Positions 25,379 to 33,083 of a stretch of 43,147 nt of DNA are shown one piece after another (the stretch's first letter is position 1; every line of letters begins with the position of its first letter). A program made the position numbers and the translations under genes. Under the pieces are notes generated by a model. It was not told the origin of the DNA. It saw nothing but the letters and a program-made list of their open reading frames with translations, and made no database searches. Origin of the DNA: a virus; IMG/VR virus record IMGVR_UViG_3300017963_000402, positions 1 to 43,147 of that record. One strand, given 5' to 3'.

Positions 25379-26886
25379 TAGTAATTCTTCTCCATGCCTA
25401 GCATCGCGGAATTGAGGTTCCCCGAGAGCGCCGAGTGATCGAAAATCCATTCGATATAATCTCCGACGTCGAGGTCAAGGATCACGGGGGGAAGAGTTAT
25501 CGCCTGATCCTCGTTGCCGTAGTTCCCCGTTCGGAGCCGCGTCCCGGTGACCTCGGTCGTTCCGTTCTTGCGAACCCACGCCTCGCATGTCCAAGTGAAC
25601 CCGCCTGTGCTGTCGATATTTGCAAATCCGCTAACGTGGTATTCGCCCTTGAAAGCCGCATAGAGTCTGGTCGGATTCGTAGGATTATCCCAGTAGCTAA
25701 CGTCGGGGTTCCCGCCGTGATCCTCGGTGTCGAACGGGACCGGGGTCGGCGTCCCGAAGTTGCTCGACGCCCACGTCGCCGCGCGCCGAACCTGCAAATG
25801 GTGGTGGACCGTTGAGATCCTCATCCACGTTGTCGCGAGACCTCCGTTCACGGCACCGAGCATTATGCTCTCGGAATCGTGCGACAAGAGGACCGAGACG
25901 AGCCCGTCGCTGAACGCGCCACTACTCGCGATGTCGACGGTCAACTCGTTATCGCCCGAGAAGTTGCCGACGTAGATCGGCCCGCGGAACATTCCATCGT
26001 TAGGGAGCCCGCTCGCCGCGGGAAGCGTGAAGGTGAGATCCGCGGTCGTCTCGTTGCCGGTGTTGTCGGTGCCGTCGAAGGCGAAGATCTTCCCGTCGTC
26101 GGTGCCGTCCGTGTACGGTGCGATCAATGCGGTCGTTGTTGAGAGTTGAACGCGTACCCCCGCGCGCACGTAGCCGCTCCCGTCGTGAGGAACCACGAAC
26201 GCCCAAGCGCTCCCCGTCCAGTAGACGATCGCGCCAGCCCCTACCGCGAGAGAGCCCGCGGTGAGCGTGCCGCTGTCGGTGACCGTGTAGGAATCACCCG
26301 CCGTCGCGCTGATCCCGTTGAGATAGGACACACTCCCGTTCCCGACGTGGCTCGTCACGCTGATCGCCGTGTTAAAAAATACCGCGTGCCCGAACGCGTA
26401 AAGCTCGGACCACGAAGGCGCCCAATCTTCGCCGAGCACCTTGCCGTAAGGGACCAAGGGGAGCGGCTCGTTCTTCCACTCGCCCGCGGTCTCGTCGTAA
26501 TAGATCTTGCACCCCATACGAAGCGACGAGAACGTGAGGTCGCTCCCCTTGAGAGACCCCGCGTCTTGCTCGTCGGCGAGTACGCCAGAAAGACCCGCGA
26601 CGCTGATCTCGTCGCCCCCGCCATTTTGGTGAGACGAAGCGTGCGACGTTGGCGCTTGCGGGTCGGCAAGTGTGCCGCTCAACCCCGCGACGCTGATCTC
26701 GTCGGCTCCCCCGTTCTCGTGCGTCGACGCGTGAGCGGGAAGCGTGCCGCTCGAAGCGAACTGGATCTCGTTCCCGCTCTCGTCGAGCGCGTAGAGGTTG
26801 CCGTCGCTCTTGAAGTAAAGCTCGGAATATCCCGCGGGCGGATTCGAGGTCGGCGTCGATTGATGTTCGAGTCTATGCTTTCCCAT
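25378..26886 (-). CDS. Fibre protein with HENGG repeats and C1q-like C-terminus
   Basis: 502 residues from ATG 26886 (AGGGTAA upstream). Residues 1-45 (PPAGYSELYFKSDGNLYALD) are the common fibre start. Two copies of a known trimeric fibre repeat follow: AHASTHENGGADEISVAGLS at about 51-70 and SHASSHQNGGGDEISVAGLS at 82-100, each ending in LAD.Q. The middle is Thr/Ser/Gly-rich beta. The last ~130 residues (YWDNPTNPTRLYAAFKGEYH ... LDLDVGDYIEWIFDHS) resemble the C1q/TNF jelly-roll that ends many fibres. It probably binds the host surface. Confidence 0.7.
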   Translation of the reverse strand: MGKHRLEHQSTPTSNPPAGYSELYFKSDGNLYALDESGNEIQFASSGTLPAHASTHENGGADEISVAGLSGTLADPQAPTSHASSHQNGGGDEISVAGLSGVLADEQDAGSLKGSDLTFSSLRMGCKIYYDETAGEWKNEPLPLVPYGKVLGEDWAPSWSELYAFGHAVFFNTAISVTSHVGNGSVSYLNGISATAGDSYTVTDSGTLTAGSLAVGAGAIVYWTGSAWAFVVPHDGSGYVRAGVRVQLSTTTALIAPYTDGTDDGKIFAFDGTDNTGNETTADLTFTLPAASGLPNDGMFRGPIYVGNFSGDNELTVDIASSGAFSDGLVSVLLSHDSESIMLGAVNGGLATTWMRISTVHHHLQVRRAATWASSNFGTPTPVPFDTEDHGGNPDVSYWDNPTNPTRLYAAFKGEYHVSGFANIDSTGGFTWTCEAWVRKNGTTEVTGTRLRTGNYGNEDQAITLPPVILDLDVGDYIEWIFDHSALSGNLNSAMLGMEKNY

Positions 26887-27639
26887 TTACCCTAGCCTTT
26901 GCAGCGTCAACCCCGACGCATTGGCGAGGAGCGCGAGGCTCGATCCGCCGTTGGCGAGTTGCGCCTGAACCTTCAACCTGTCGCCCGCGGCGAGGGACAA
27001 GATCCGCGTCACGCTGGCGGAGTCTTCTCCGAGGTTCAGAGTCCTATTATACATCGCCGCCCTCGAACCCGACAATTCCGCGAAGCCGCTCCCGGTGTCG
27101 ATAGCGATCCGCATCCTGCTATCCGTGCGACTCGTTCCCGACGTGATTGTCGTTCCACAACGCGCGCTCACCAAGTAACGACCGGCGACCAAAACGACCA
27201 CGGAGGGTTCGGGCGTCGAATGCTGGAACACGTCGCCCGGTGTAGCGACATTGGTCAAGGGCACGTCAACCCATGACGCCCCGACCACCGTCCCGCCCGC
27301 ACCGTCGAACGCGTCGAACGCTTGCGGGTCGCTCCCGCCGAAAATAACGCTTGTTCCCTCGACGATGTAGACGCCTGATCCCTCCGTGGTGAAGGTGTCG
27401 TTTACTATGTGTTGGTGATCTTCCTTGACGCGGAAGGTGTCGCCGTCCTCGACCTTTTCCTTGACTTGATCGTCACCCTCGGACGCCGCGACGAGTTCCG
27501 AAAGTGTTGGCGTGCCGCTTACAACCTGATCCTTGAAGACGAGGTTACCGCTTGCGTCCTTGCCGACGGCGACCTCTTCCTCGCCACCGAGCCCGAACCA
27601 CGAGGCAACGGTTCCGGCTAACTTCTCCCATCGCGACAC
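26887..27639 (-). CDS. Short fibre with C1q-like head
   Basis: 250 residues from GTG 27639; no strong ribosome site is visible (GAGGG is one nt away). The N-terminal ~40 residues (SRWEKLAGTVASWFGLGGEE, then VGKDASGNLVFKD) match the N-terminus of the next gene upstream (AWYEKLRGIIGNLFQFDGQD), suggesting a shared attachment module. The C-terminal 130 residues (TPEPSVVVLVAGRYLVSARC ... LSLAAGDRLKVQAQLANGGS) form a C1q-like jelly-roll. It shares its stop region with the start of the larger fibre. Confidence 0.6.
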   Translation of the reverse strand: MSRWEKLAGTVASWFGLGGEEEVAVGKDASGNLVFKDQVVSGTPTLSELVAASEGDDQVKEKVEDGDTFRVKEDHQHIVNDTFTTEGSGVYIVEGTSVIFGGSDPQAFDAFDGAGGTVVGASWVDVPLTNVATPGDVFQHSTPEPSVVVLVAGRYLVSARCGTTITSGTSRTDSRMRIAIDTGSGFAELSGSRAAMYNRTLNLGEDSASVTRILSLAAGDRLKVQAQLANGGSSLALLANASGLTLQRLG

Positions 27640-27652
27640 GCCCTCGCCACTA

Positions 27653-28483
27653 CTACGCCAGCGGGGTTACGTAGTGAACGATCACTTGACCGGCGCCCGT
27701 GGTCGACGTCCCCGGCGTGACGGTGAGCGTGACCGGCCCGGTCGTCGACGAGGTGATCGGGGTGTGCTGCGGAACGCTGTACTCGTTCGCGGCCTTGAGC
27801 TTCGAGTCGGTCGTCGCCATCACGGTCTCGTCGGAGCCGCCGTCGACGTCGACTTGAACCGTCGCCGAGTTGTCGTTGAACGCGGTTTGCACCGAGTTCG
27901 TGACGCGGGTCACGATCGCACCGTCGGGGATCTCGGTCGTGCTCGAAACGCTCGAATCGTTGAAGTCGTAGTCGACCGCGATCGCCAACTCGTGACCGAG
28001 TTGCGTCGGCGTCCCGTCTCCCTTGAGAGTCCACGTCGCGCCCTGCCTCGCATAGAGACCGTTTGCGATGAGCGAGATCGTCCCGCTCACCGCGGCGCGG
28101 CTCGTGAGGTGCGTCGCCACGTTGGACGGCATGACGACCAGCGCGGCGCCCGTGTCGTAGACGATATCACCCGCCGTGTAGCTCCCGCCCGACGTGTGAC
28201 AGAAACCGAACTTGTCGGTGTTGGCGCCCGCGGAGGGGGGGCTCGCGCCGTCGAACGAGAACTCGACGTCGACCACGCGACCGCGGAGGTCGAGCAGATC
28301 GGGGAGATCGTCGAGCGTCGAACCGCTCGCGGGGATTCCCGCGCCCCTCATGAGCGCCATCGCCGCGTCGGTGTTGTCCCGCGCCTCGATCACGCCCGAG
28401 TTGTTCTTGAGTTGCGGCCCGTCCTGCCCGTCGAACTGGAACAGGTTACCGATGATCCCGCGAAGTTTCTCGTACCATGCCAT
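27653..28483 (-). CDS. Fibre/head-surface protein, paralogue of neighbours
   Basis: 276 residues from ATG 28483 (GGAGAAAGCTCT upstream). The N-terminal 45 residues resemble those of the next gene (both start M[SA]W.EKL and have a KxxxGxxxxxD stretch). The C-terminal ~85 residues (DGAIVTRVTNSVQTAFNDNS ... TSTTGAGQVIVHYV) resemble the 123-residue protein that precedes it, with the pattern of a head of Thr/Val strands ending in TTGxxxVxVxY. It has an inner Gly/Ser-rich beta region. Likely a fibre or capsid-surface protein; ligand unknown. Confidence 0.5.
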   Translation of the reverse strand: MAWYEKLRGIIGNLFQFDGQDGPQLKNNSGVIEARDNTDAAMALMRGAGIPASGSTLDDLPDLLDLRGRVVDVEFSFDGASPPSAGANTDKFGFCHTSGGSYTAGDIVYDTGAALVVMPSNVATHLTSRAAVSGTISLIANGLYARQGATWTLKGDGTPTQLGHELAIAVDYDFNDSSVSSTTEIPDGAIVTRVTNSVQTAFNDNSATVQVDVDGGSDETVMATTDSKLKAANEYSVPQHTPITSSTTGPVTLTVTPGTSTTGAGQVIVHYVTPLA

Positions 28484-28506
28484 AGAGCTTTCTCCTCTCT
28501 TTTCGT

Positions 28507-28878
28507 TCAGTCGAGGAACACGGTTATTTTAGCGCGTCCCGTGGTCGGATTTCCAACCGGAAAATAAACAAAAATTTCAGTGTCGCTTGTGTAGCCGTCG
28601 AACACGTTGTTGACGTTGTAGTGGTTGACGTGCGTCGGCTTGTTGTCCGTGATCGCCTGGAACCTAGCTTGCGCGGCGGAATCTCCGACGGTGATACCGA
28701 GACCCCCGTCGAAAACTTCGAGGATCTGAACGACGGTTTCGCGCACGGTATGACCGAACGGAACGGTCCCGATCTTGAGCGGACCGCCCGAGACTTCCGC
28801 GAACGTGAACTCGATTGCGAGCGGAAGCGGTCGCAGATATCGAAGTCTCTCGGGCGTGACTGCATTTCGTAGATCCAT
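28507..28878 (-). CDS. Small beta-domain protein, stand-alone version of fibre tail domain
   Basis: 123 residues from ATG 28878; the ribosome site is weak (AACGGG). The core HTVRETVVQILEVFDGGLGI, then SDTEIFVYFPVGNPTTGRAK and ITVFLD, lines up with the C-terminus of the 276-residue protein. A single-domain version of a fibre end suggests either a cofactor or a fibre cap. No named family is recognised. Confidence 0.5.
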   Translation of the reverse strand: MDLRNAVTPERLRYLRPLPLAIEFTFAEVSGGPLKIGTVPFGHTVRETVVQILEVFDGGLGITVGDSAAQARFQAITDNKPTHVNHYNVNNVFDGYTSDTEIFVYFPVGNPTTGRAKITVFLD

Positions 28879-28933
28879 CCCGTTCGTTCACCCGGTTAGC
28901 GGGGAGTCGCCCCCGTTCCCACCGGCGCAGCTA

Positions 28934-29599
28934 CTAGGTCAACCGCGCTTGGATCGGCGCGCTGATATCCGTCATCGGCGTCGGCGTGCCGCCCGCGGTG
29001 TAGGTCTTGACCACGGTGATCACGTCGCCCGCGGTGAACGTGTTCGCCGCGGCGTCGACCGTCCCCGCGGTGTAGTTGGTTCCCGCGGTGTCGTCGAGCG
29101 TGACCGGCGCCGTGAGCGCTGTCGTGCCGTTGATCTGGACGTCGACGGCGCACGACTCGCCCGCCGCCGCCGCGGTCTCCGCCTTGGCTCCGAAGCGCTC
29201 GATCACGCCGTCCGCCGTCGCCGTGAAGCGGTGCTCGGTCACGGTCGCGGCGACCGCGAGGCTCTCGTCGTCGACGATCGTCCCGGCGCGAGCGTCGAGG
29301 GTGTCGAGGGCGGCGGACGCCGTCGCCCCCGTCACGCCCGAATCGTTGGCGATGTCGTCGGAACCGAGCGCGCCGATATCCGTCGCCAGTTGATCGAGAG
29401 CCGCGGTTGCCGTCGCGCCAGCGACGCCCGAGTCGTTGCTCACGTCGTCGGTCCCCACGGAACCGACGGCGCTCTCGTTCGCGTTGATCTGAGCGATCAT
29501 CTCGTTGATCAGATCCGCGAGTTCCTTGTTTGCGTCGGGGTCGGGGACGATGTTCCGACCGCCCGCGAAATAGTTGTCGCCGATTGTGCTGAGTGCCAT
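28934..29599 (-). CDS. Fibre-like protein with two 30-residue repeats
   Basis: 221 residues from ATG 29599 (GGAGGATCG upstream). Start MALSTIGDNYFAGGRNIVPD, then a helix. Residues about 47-106 contain two tandem units of 30 residues: TDDVSNDSGVAGATATAALD and SDDIANDSGVTGATASAALD, a trimeric-stalk pattern common in phage fibres. The C-terminal part is beta-rich with many Thr/Ala (VTLDDTAGTNYTAGTVDAAA). Its place after the small head genes suggests a capsid-surface or fibre role. Confidence 0.6.
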   Translation of the reverse strand: MALSTIGDNYFAGGRNIVPDPDANKELADLINEMIAQINANESAVGSVGTDDVSNDSGVAGATATAALDQLATDIGALGSDDIANDSGVTGATASAALDTLDARAGTIVDDESLAVAATVTEHRFTATADGVIERFGAKAETAAAAGESCAVDVQINGTTALTAPVTLDDTAGTNYTAGTVDAAANTFTAGDVITVVKTYTAGGTPTPMTDISAPIQARLT

Positions 29600-29626
29600 T
29601 TTCGATCCTCCGTTTTTTTGTGAGGG

Positions 29627-29908
29627 TTAGTCGCCCCTCTTTGCGCCCTCTCGGTTCACCATTTTTTTGAGCGTGCGAACCGCGCTGTCGTAGCGAGAAC
29701 AAAGGGAATTCGCAAAGGCGAGGTGAAGCTGATCCCATCGCCCGTCGGGGTTTTCCTCACTCGGGGGATCGTCGAACTGGAACTCGAACTCGCGACCGCG
29801 GCGGTCCGCTTTCCTGAGTGGCAAACCTTCCATGTAGAGAAACCCTGCAACGGCTAGATCCCTTGTTGTTCTCACGCGCGGACCCCGCGCACCTTTTGTG
29901 TCGCTCAT
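29627..29908 (-). CDS. Small DUF5659-like protein
   Basis: 93 residues from ATG 29908. TTRDLAVAGFLYMEGLPLRK, then FQFDDPPSEEN and a Tyr-Asp-Ser-Ala helix ending RTLKKMVNREG, match the layout of the small DUF5659-type family found in phages and mobile elements (T.DL..A.FL at the start and an R.LK near the end). Function unknown. It lies between the Cys-rich cluster and the repeat fibre protein. Confidence 0.5.
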   Translation of the reverse strand: MSDTKGARGPRVRTTRDLAVAGFLYMEGLPLRKADRRGREFEFQFDDPPSEENPDGRWDQLHLAFANSLCSRYDSAVRTLKKMVNREGAKRGD

Positions 29909-29944
29909 GTTTCTTTACCTTCGGGCTTTACCTCAATGGCGATC

Positions 29945-30232
29945 TTAACACTCGCGGGCGTCCGCGCCTACTTCGATCGCTTTCCCTGATCTGATCCTGA
30001 ATTCACACGCGCAACGCACACACGCGCACCGTAACGGCTTCGCAAATGTGGGAGCGCTGGCTTCACCTTGTAGTTCGTTCGCGACGAATTGAACGGCATT
30101 ACAGGCGGGACAGCGCAGGATATGAGCGCCCGCCTTGTGGCGAATGATCTCCCCCGAGGCGAGAAAGGGTTTCGCCCCGAGCGAGTCGATCTCCTCGTTG
30201 AGAAAATAGCTCTTGCCTTCCCAATCGCTCAC
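29945..30232 (-). CDS. Small zinc-ribbon-like protein
   Basis: 95 residues from GTG 30232, which overlaps the preceding stop as GTGA; an in-frame longer reading to 30364 lies inside the neighbouring gene and is not chosen. Cys pairs CPAC (near residue 41) and CVRCACEF (near residue 71) could bind one zinc ion. The start SDWEGKSYFLNEEIDSLGAK is hydrophilic. It is the last of three overlapping Cys-rich genes. Confidence 0.55.
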   Translation of the reverse strand: MSDWEGKSYFLNEEIDSLGAKPFLASGEIIRHKAGAHILRCPACNAVQFVANELQGEASAPTFAKPLRCACVRCACEFRIRSGKAIEVGADAREC

Positions 30233-30612
30233 GCCTCGATCTCCTCGCCGGTCATTTGATTGATTCGCTCGTTCGCCTTGTCCGCGTTCTCTTTCGCAAG
30301 CGCCGCCTTGAGCTTCTCTCCCCCTGGCGTCTTGACGCCGCCGCGCCGAGTGACACACCGACAAATGATCGGGATCTTCACCTCACCCTCGACCGTGTTG
30401 ATCGTCTTGTAGCCTACGATCCCGGTTCCATTGCATCGCTTGTGCCCCGGCTTCGCCTTCGAGAGATCAACGTCTTCGGCCCGCGCCACCGGGGGCGCCC
30501 TGAGAGGGCCCACGCTCGCCGCTGTCGCCGCCTCCGCCCCTTCCCCTTGTCGGGACACCCGCCGACCCGTATCGGCCCCTGGACGCGGTCCTCGTAAGTC
30601 TCGCTCGCTCAT
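30229..30612 (-). CDS. Small Cys-rich protein
   Basis: 127 residues from ATG 30612, overlapping the upstream stop as ATGA. An N-terminal disordered Arg/Pro/Ala part (1-50) precedes CNGTGIVGYK and a later CRCV pair, a spacing like DnaJ-type or zinc-ribbon knuckles, then a charged helical C-terminus with KERINQMTGEEIEA-type residues. No family recognised; it overlaps its neighbours on both sides. Confidence 0.55.
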   Translation of the reverse strand: MSERDLRGPRPGADTGRRVSRQGEGAEAATAASVGPLRAPPVARAEDVDLSKAKPGHKRCNGTGIVGYKTINTVEGEVKIPIICRCVTRRGGVKTPGGEKLKAALAKENADKANERINQMTGEEIEA

Positions 30613-31052
30613 GACTCGATCATCCCTTCCTCGATCGCGCGCTCACGCCAGCGCTTGAAAAAGCACCCGGCGCAATGATCCTCGAAGACCTTGTGGTCGC
30701 AACGGGTCGGATCTCCCTTCGACCTCGGACCCGCGCCCGCCTCGCACGGGTTGAGCTTTGCGTCGAGTAGTCGGAGAGGAACGAGGATCGAGGCGCGAGG
30801 GTAGTCACGATCAACCACGAACGCGGGAACGAGAAAGGTATCGGGAGAGGTAGAGGTCGGATCGCTGTCGGCTTCGAGAGCGTCCGAAAGCGCGTCGTCG
30901 CGAACTTTGATCTCGCAGCCGCCTAACAAGTGCAAGGCCCCGCCGAGAACACGATCCCACGGAGCCTCCACCGGAACGGTGATCGGTTCGATCGTGGTGA
31001 ACGCGCCCCCGGCGAGGTCGCGCAGATCTGCGATCGTCGGGTAGCGGGACAT
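30609..31052 (-). CDS. Small protein with C-terminal Cys/His cluster
   Basis: 147 residues from ATG 31052. The N-terminal part (MSRYPTIADLRDLAGGAFTT, then EAPWDRVLGGALHLLGGCEI) looks folded; the C-terminal RCDHKVFEDHCAGCFFKRWR has a C-x-H and C-x2-C arrangement that could bind zinc. Its stop overlaps the next gene as ATGA, so translation of the Cys-rich trio is probably coupled. Function unknown. Confidence 0.55.
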   Translation of the reverse strand: MSRYPTIADLRDLAGGAFTTIEPITVPVEAPWDRVLGGALHLLGGCEIKVRDDALSDALEADSDPTSTSPDTFLVPAFVVDRDYPRASILVPLRLLDAKLNPCEAGAGPRSKGDPTRCDHKVFEDHCAGCFFKRWRERAIEEGMIES

Positions 31053-31060
31053 CGGCCCGC

Positions 31061-31554
31061 CTACTTGCGCGAACGCTTCGACTTGCTCTTCGACGCCTTC
31101 GACGACTTGGGCTTCGCCTCGGTGCGCTTACGGGTCGTTCCCCCGCTCACGTCCGTCGAGGTGAGTGCTCCCCCGCTCTCGGGCTCCTCGGTGTCGGGCG
31201 CCTCGTCGTTCAGATCGTCGCTCATGTCGTCGAGGTTCACCTCGCGAGCCGCCGCGTCGCCGCGGGCTCGGTGGATCGTGAGACCGGCGCTCCGCCGACG
31301 TCTCTCCTCTTCCGCGATCCTCTCGCGTCGAACGAGATCCTTCGCTTCCGCCGTCGTGCAAACGTCGAAGGCGAGGGGCGAGTCGGCATCGTTGTGTTCC
31401 TGTCGGCAATCGCGCAAGTAGTCGGCGGTCGAGAGATCGACCTCGTACCAGCGACCCGACTCGAAGCGGACGCCGCGGAAAACGTAGCGCCTGAGAACGT
31501 GCCCGCGCTTGGCGCGAAGGGCTTGAGCCTGACCAACATTTTCGAAGTTGCCAT
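31061..31554 (-). CDS. Capsid-adjacent phage protein with apparent -1 frame change
   Basis: ATG 31554 has a good ribosome site and begins MATSKMLVRLKPFAP, a start like that of a known family of small phage head proteins. The expected continuation (RGHVLRRYVFRGVRFESG, WYEVDLSTADYLRDCRQE, then SPLAFDVCTTAEAKDLVRRE) is in the -1 frame and runs to 31061, ending in a Lys/Ser-rich tail. The two parts join at about 31505-31515 if one nucleotide is re-read. No XXXYYYZ heptamer is visible there, so a real indel or a base error is more likely than programmed shifting. The frame-2 part alone could start only at TTG 31417. One dispersed 10-mer lies in it. Confidence 0.6.
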
Positions 31555-31581
31555 CGGTTTCTCTCCCTCTCTCTTTACCTT

Positions 31582-31598
31582 GCCCGCACGGTGCGGGC
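31582..31598 (-). terminator. Hairpin between decoration gene and next gene
   Basis: GCCCGC/GCGGGC stem with a 5-nt loop (or GCCCGCAC/GTGCGGGC with one unpaired base). No T-run follows on the minus strand; instead the next gene's ribosome site begins. It could be a partial terminator or an mRNA-processing/stability element after the abundant capsid genes. Confidence 0.35.
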
Positions 31599-31655
31599 GC
31601 AAAGGCGCGAGGCGACCGAAATCACCCCGCGCCGTTTATCCGGTTGTCCGACGTG

Positions 31656-31988
31656 CTACTTCGAGAACACGGTCGCGACGAAGGTGATGCCCGACTTGTC
31701 GCCGGGAGAGACCTCCGCGGGCGGCGACGTGTTCATGTCGATGATCTTGAGCTTGTCGTTCGCTCCGTCGAACTGGAGTTTGTATTGCCCGGTCTCATCC
31801 TGCCCGATCACGTCGATCACGGTCCGCGTGAGCGTCGGCGTCATCGCGGCGTTGAGAGCGGCGGTCGTGTCCGCGGTGCCGCCCGTCTTGTAGTCGTCGT
31901 CGCCGACGAGCACGATCCGATCCGCGCGGAGAGGCGCCGAGGGTTGCCCCCCCGACTTGATCTGAGAAGTGATTGCTCCGAATGCCAT
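31656..31988 (-). CDS. Small head decoration-type protein
   Basis: 110 residues from ATG 31988 (GCGAGGTAGGAAC upstream). It starts MAFGAITSQIKSGGQPSAPL and continues with short strands (RADRIVLVGDDDYKTGG, RTVIDVIGQDETGQYKLQFD, KSGITFVATVFSK). Size, beta content and position directly after the major capsid gene fit a capsid decoration or stabilising protein. I cannot tie it to a named family. Confidence 0.5.
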   Translation of the reverse strand: MAFGAITSQIKSGGQPSAPLRADRIVLVGDDDYKTGGTADTTAALNAAMTPTLTRTVIDVIGQDETGQYKLQFDGANDKLKIIDMNTSPPAEVSPGDKSGITFVATVFSK

Positions 31989-32017
31989 GTTCCTACCTCG
32001 CTTTTCGTAGCGTTCCG

Positions 32018-32046
32018 CCGCCCCTCCCTATCGAGGAGAGGGGCGG
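32018..32046 (-). terminator. Stable hairpin just after the major capsid gene
   Basis: CCGCCCCTC (32018-32026) pairs perfectly with GAGGGGCGG (32038-32046) over an 11-nt loop that can pair further. It starts about 34 nt after the capsid stop. It has no T-run, so it may act as an attenuator or mRNA stabiliser rather than a full terminator. Confidence 0.4.
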
Positions 32047-32080
32047 GCTCGGTTCATGTTCCTAGACCCCGATCACGCCG

Positions 32081-33016
32081 CTAGGCGACGGTGACCTTGA
32101 TCGCCTTCGCCGCGGCGGTCTCTTCCGCCCACTTGACGTCGAAGCGCAGGGTCGCGACGATGATCAGCACGCCCGCGGGGGCGTCCTGCTGAGTCTCGAT
32201 CCTGATCTTGCGCCAGATCCCGACCTGGATGTTCTTCGGGTCGGAGAGAAGAACGTTGGTCTCGTTGGTCCCGATCCCGAGGTTCTCGGGGAAGAGCGGC
32301 GCGTCGACGAGCGGCACGCCCGAGTAGAGCACCGGGGCGTCGGTTTCGAGGAACTTGTCCCCGGCGCCGGTCGCGCGGCCCGCGAGCGTGTCGCGGTAGT
32401 CGATCAGCGCGTCGACCGACGTTATGTACCGCATGATCTTTTTGTTGCGGAGCCACTCCGACGGCATCGCCTTGAGCATGTCGCGGAGCACGCCCTTGTT
32501 GAGCGGCACGGTGCCGCCGTCGACGACGTTGGAGGTCGTCTGCTTGAGGAGCCCGTCGAGTTGCGCGAGGAACGGGTCGGCGGAGCCGGTGTCACCGTTG
32601 ATGATGACCTCGTCCATGTCCCGCGCGATCGCCTCGCCGAGCAGTTGCATGATCGTGTTCTTGAGGGCCCCGCGCTCGATGGAATCCTCCAACGCCTCGT
32701 AGCTGATCCTGGCCTCCGCCTTGAACAGCTTGGCGTCGAGTTCCGTCTTGGTGAGATCGGGCTTGACCCTGTCGCCCACCGGGAGCGCTACCGCCTCGGT
32801 GCCCGCGCGGAGCACGCGCGATCCGAACCTGATCTTCTCGATCAGTTGCTTCGGCGAGCGCATCGGCACGACCGTTGCCATGTTCATGACCGTCGACTGC
32901 TTGACGAGCAGTCGCATGAACTTGGCGGCTTGAGCAGGTTGGAGCAGACCGCCGCCCGAGGTGAGATCGGCAACGGCGAGATCCGCTTTCTCGATGATCG
33001 AGCGGTTGTCGTCCAT
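32081..33016 (-). CDS. Major capsid protein (HK97 fold)
   Basis: 311 residues from ATG 33016, eight nt after GGAGG; in-frame earlier starts (ATG 33022, GTG 33058) are too close to or upstream of that site. The sequence shows the HK97-type layout: a helical N-arm ([30 protein letters not shown] pattern), the E-loop region ([20 protein letters not shown]), the spine-helix area ([20 protein letters not shown], then [10 protein letters not shown]), and the P-domain end with [20 protein letters not shown]. It assembles the shell on the scaffold encoded upstream. Confidence 0.93.
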   Translation of the reverse strand: MDDNRSIIEKADLAVADLTSGGGLLQPAQAAKFMRLLVKQSTVMNMATVVPMRSPKQLIEKIRFGSRVLRAGTEAVALPVGDRVKPDLTKTELDAKLFKAEARISYEALEDSIERGALKNTIMQLLGEAIARDMDEVIINGDTGSADPFLAQLDGLLKQTTSNVVDGGTVPLNKGVLRDMLKAMPSEWLRNKKIMRYITSVDALIDYRDTLAGRATGAGDKFLETDAPVLYSGVPLVDAPLFPENLGIGTNETNVLLSDPKNIQVGIWRKIRIETQQDAPAGVLIIVATLRFDVKWAEETAAAKAIKVTVA

Positions 33017-33083
33017 TTTCATTTCCTCCGTTTTGAAAGTTTCGCTCTTGTGTTTCACCGACTCTTAACCTAGTCCTCGCCGC

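Noticed and set aside
30233-30364. Longer version of the small zinc-ribbon gene
   Set aside because: The extension is shadow sequence of the neighbouring gene; GTG 30232 with a GTGA overlap is a better start.
31505-31530. Programmed frameshift heptamer in the split head gene
   Set aside because: No X XXY YYZ sequence in the correct register is present near the frame junction.
33017-33058. Upstream GTG start for the major capsid protein
   Set aside because: The GGAGG site lies inside this extension and is correctly spaced only for ATG 33016.
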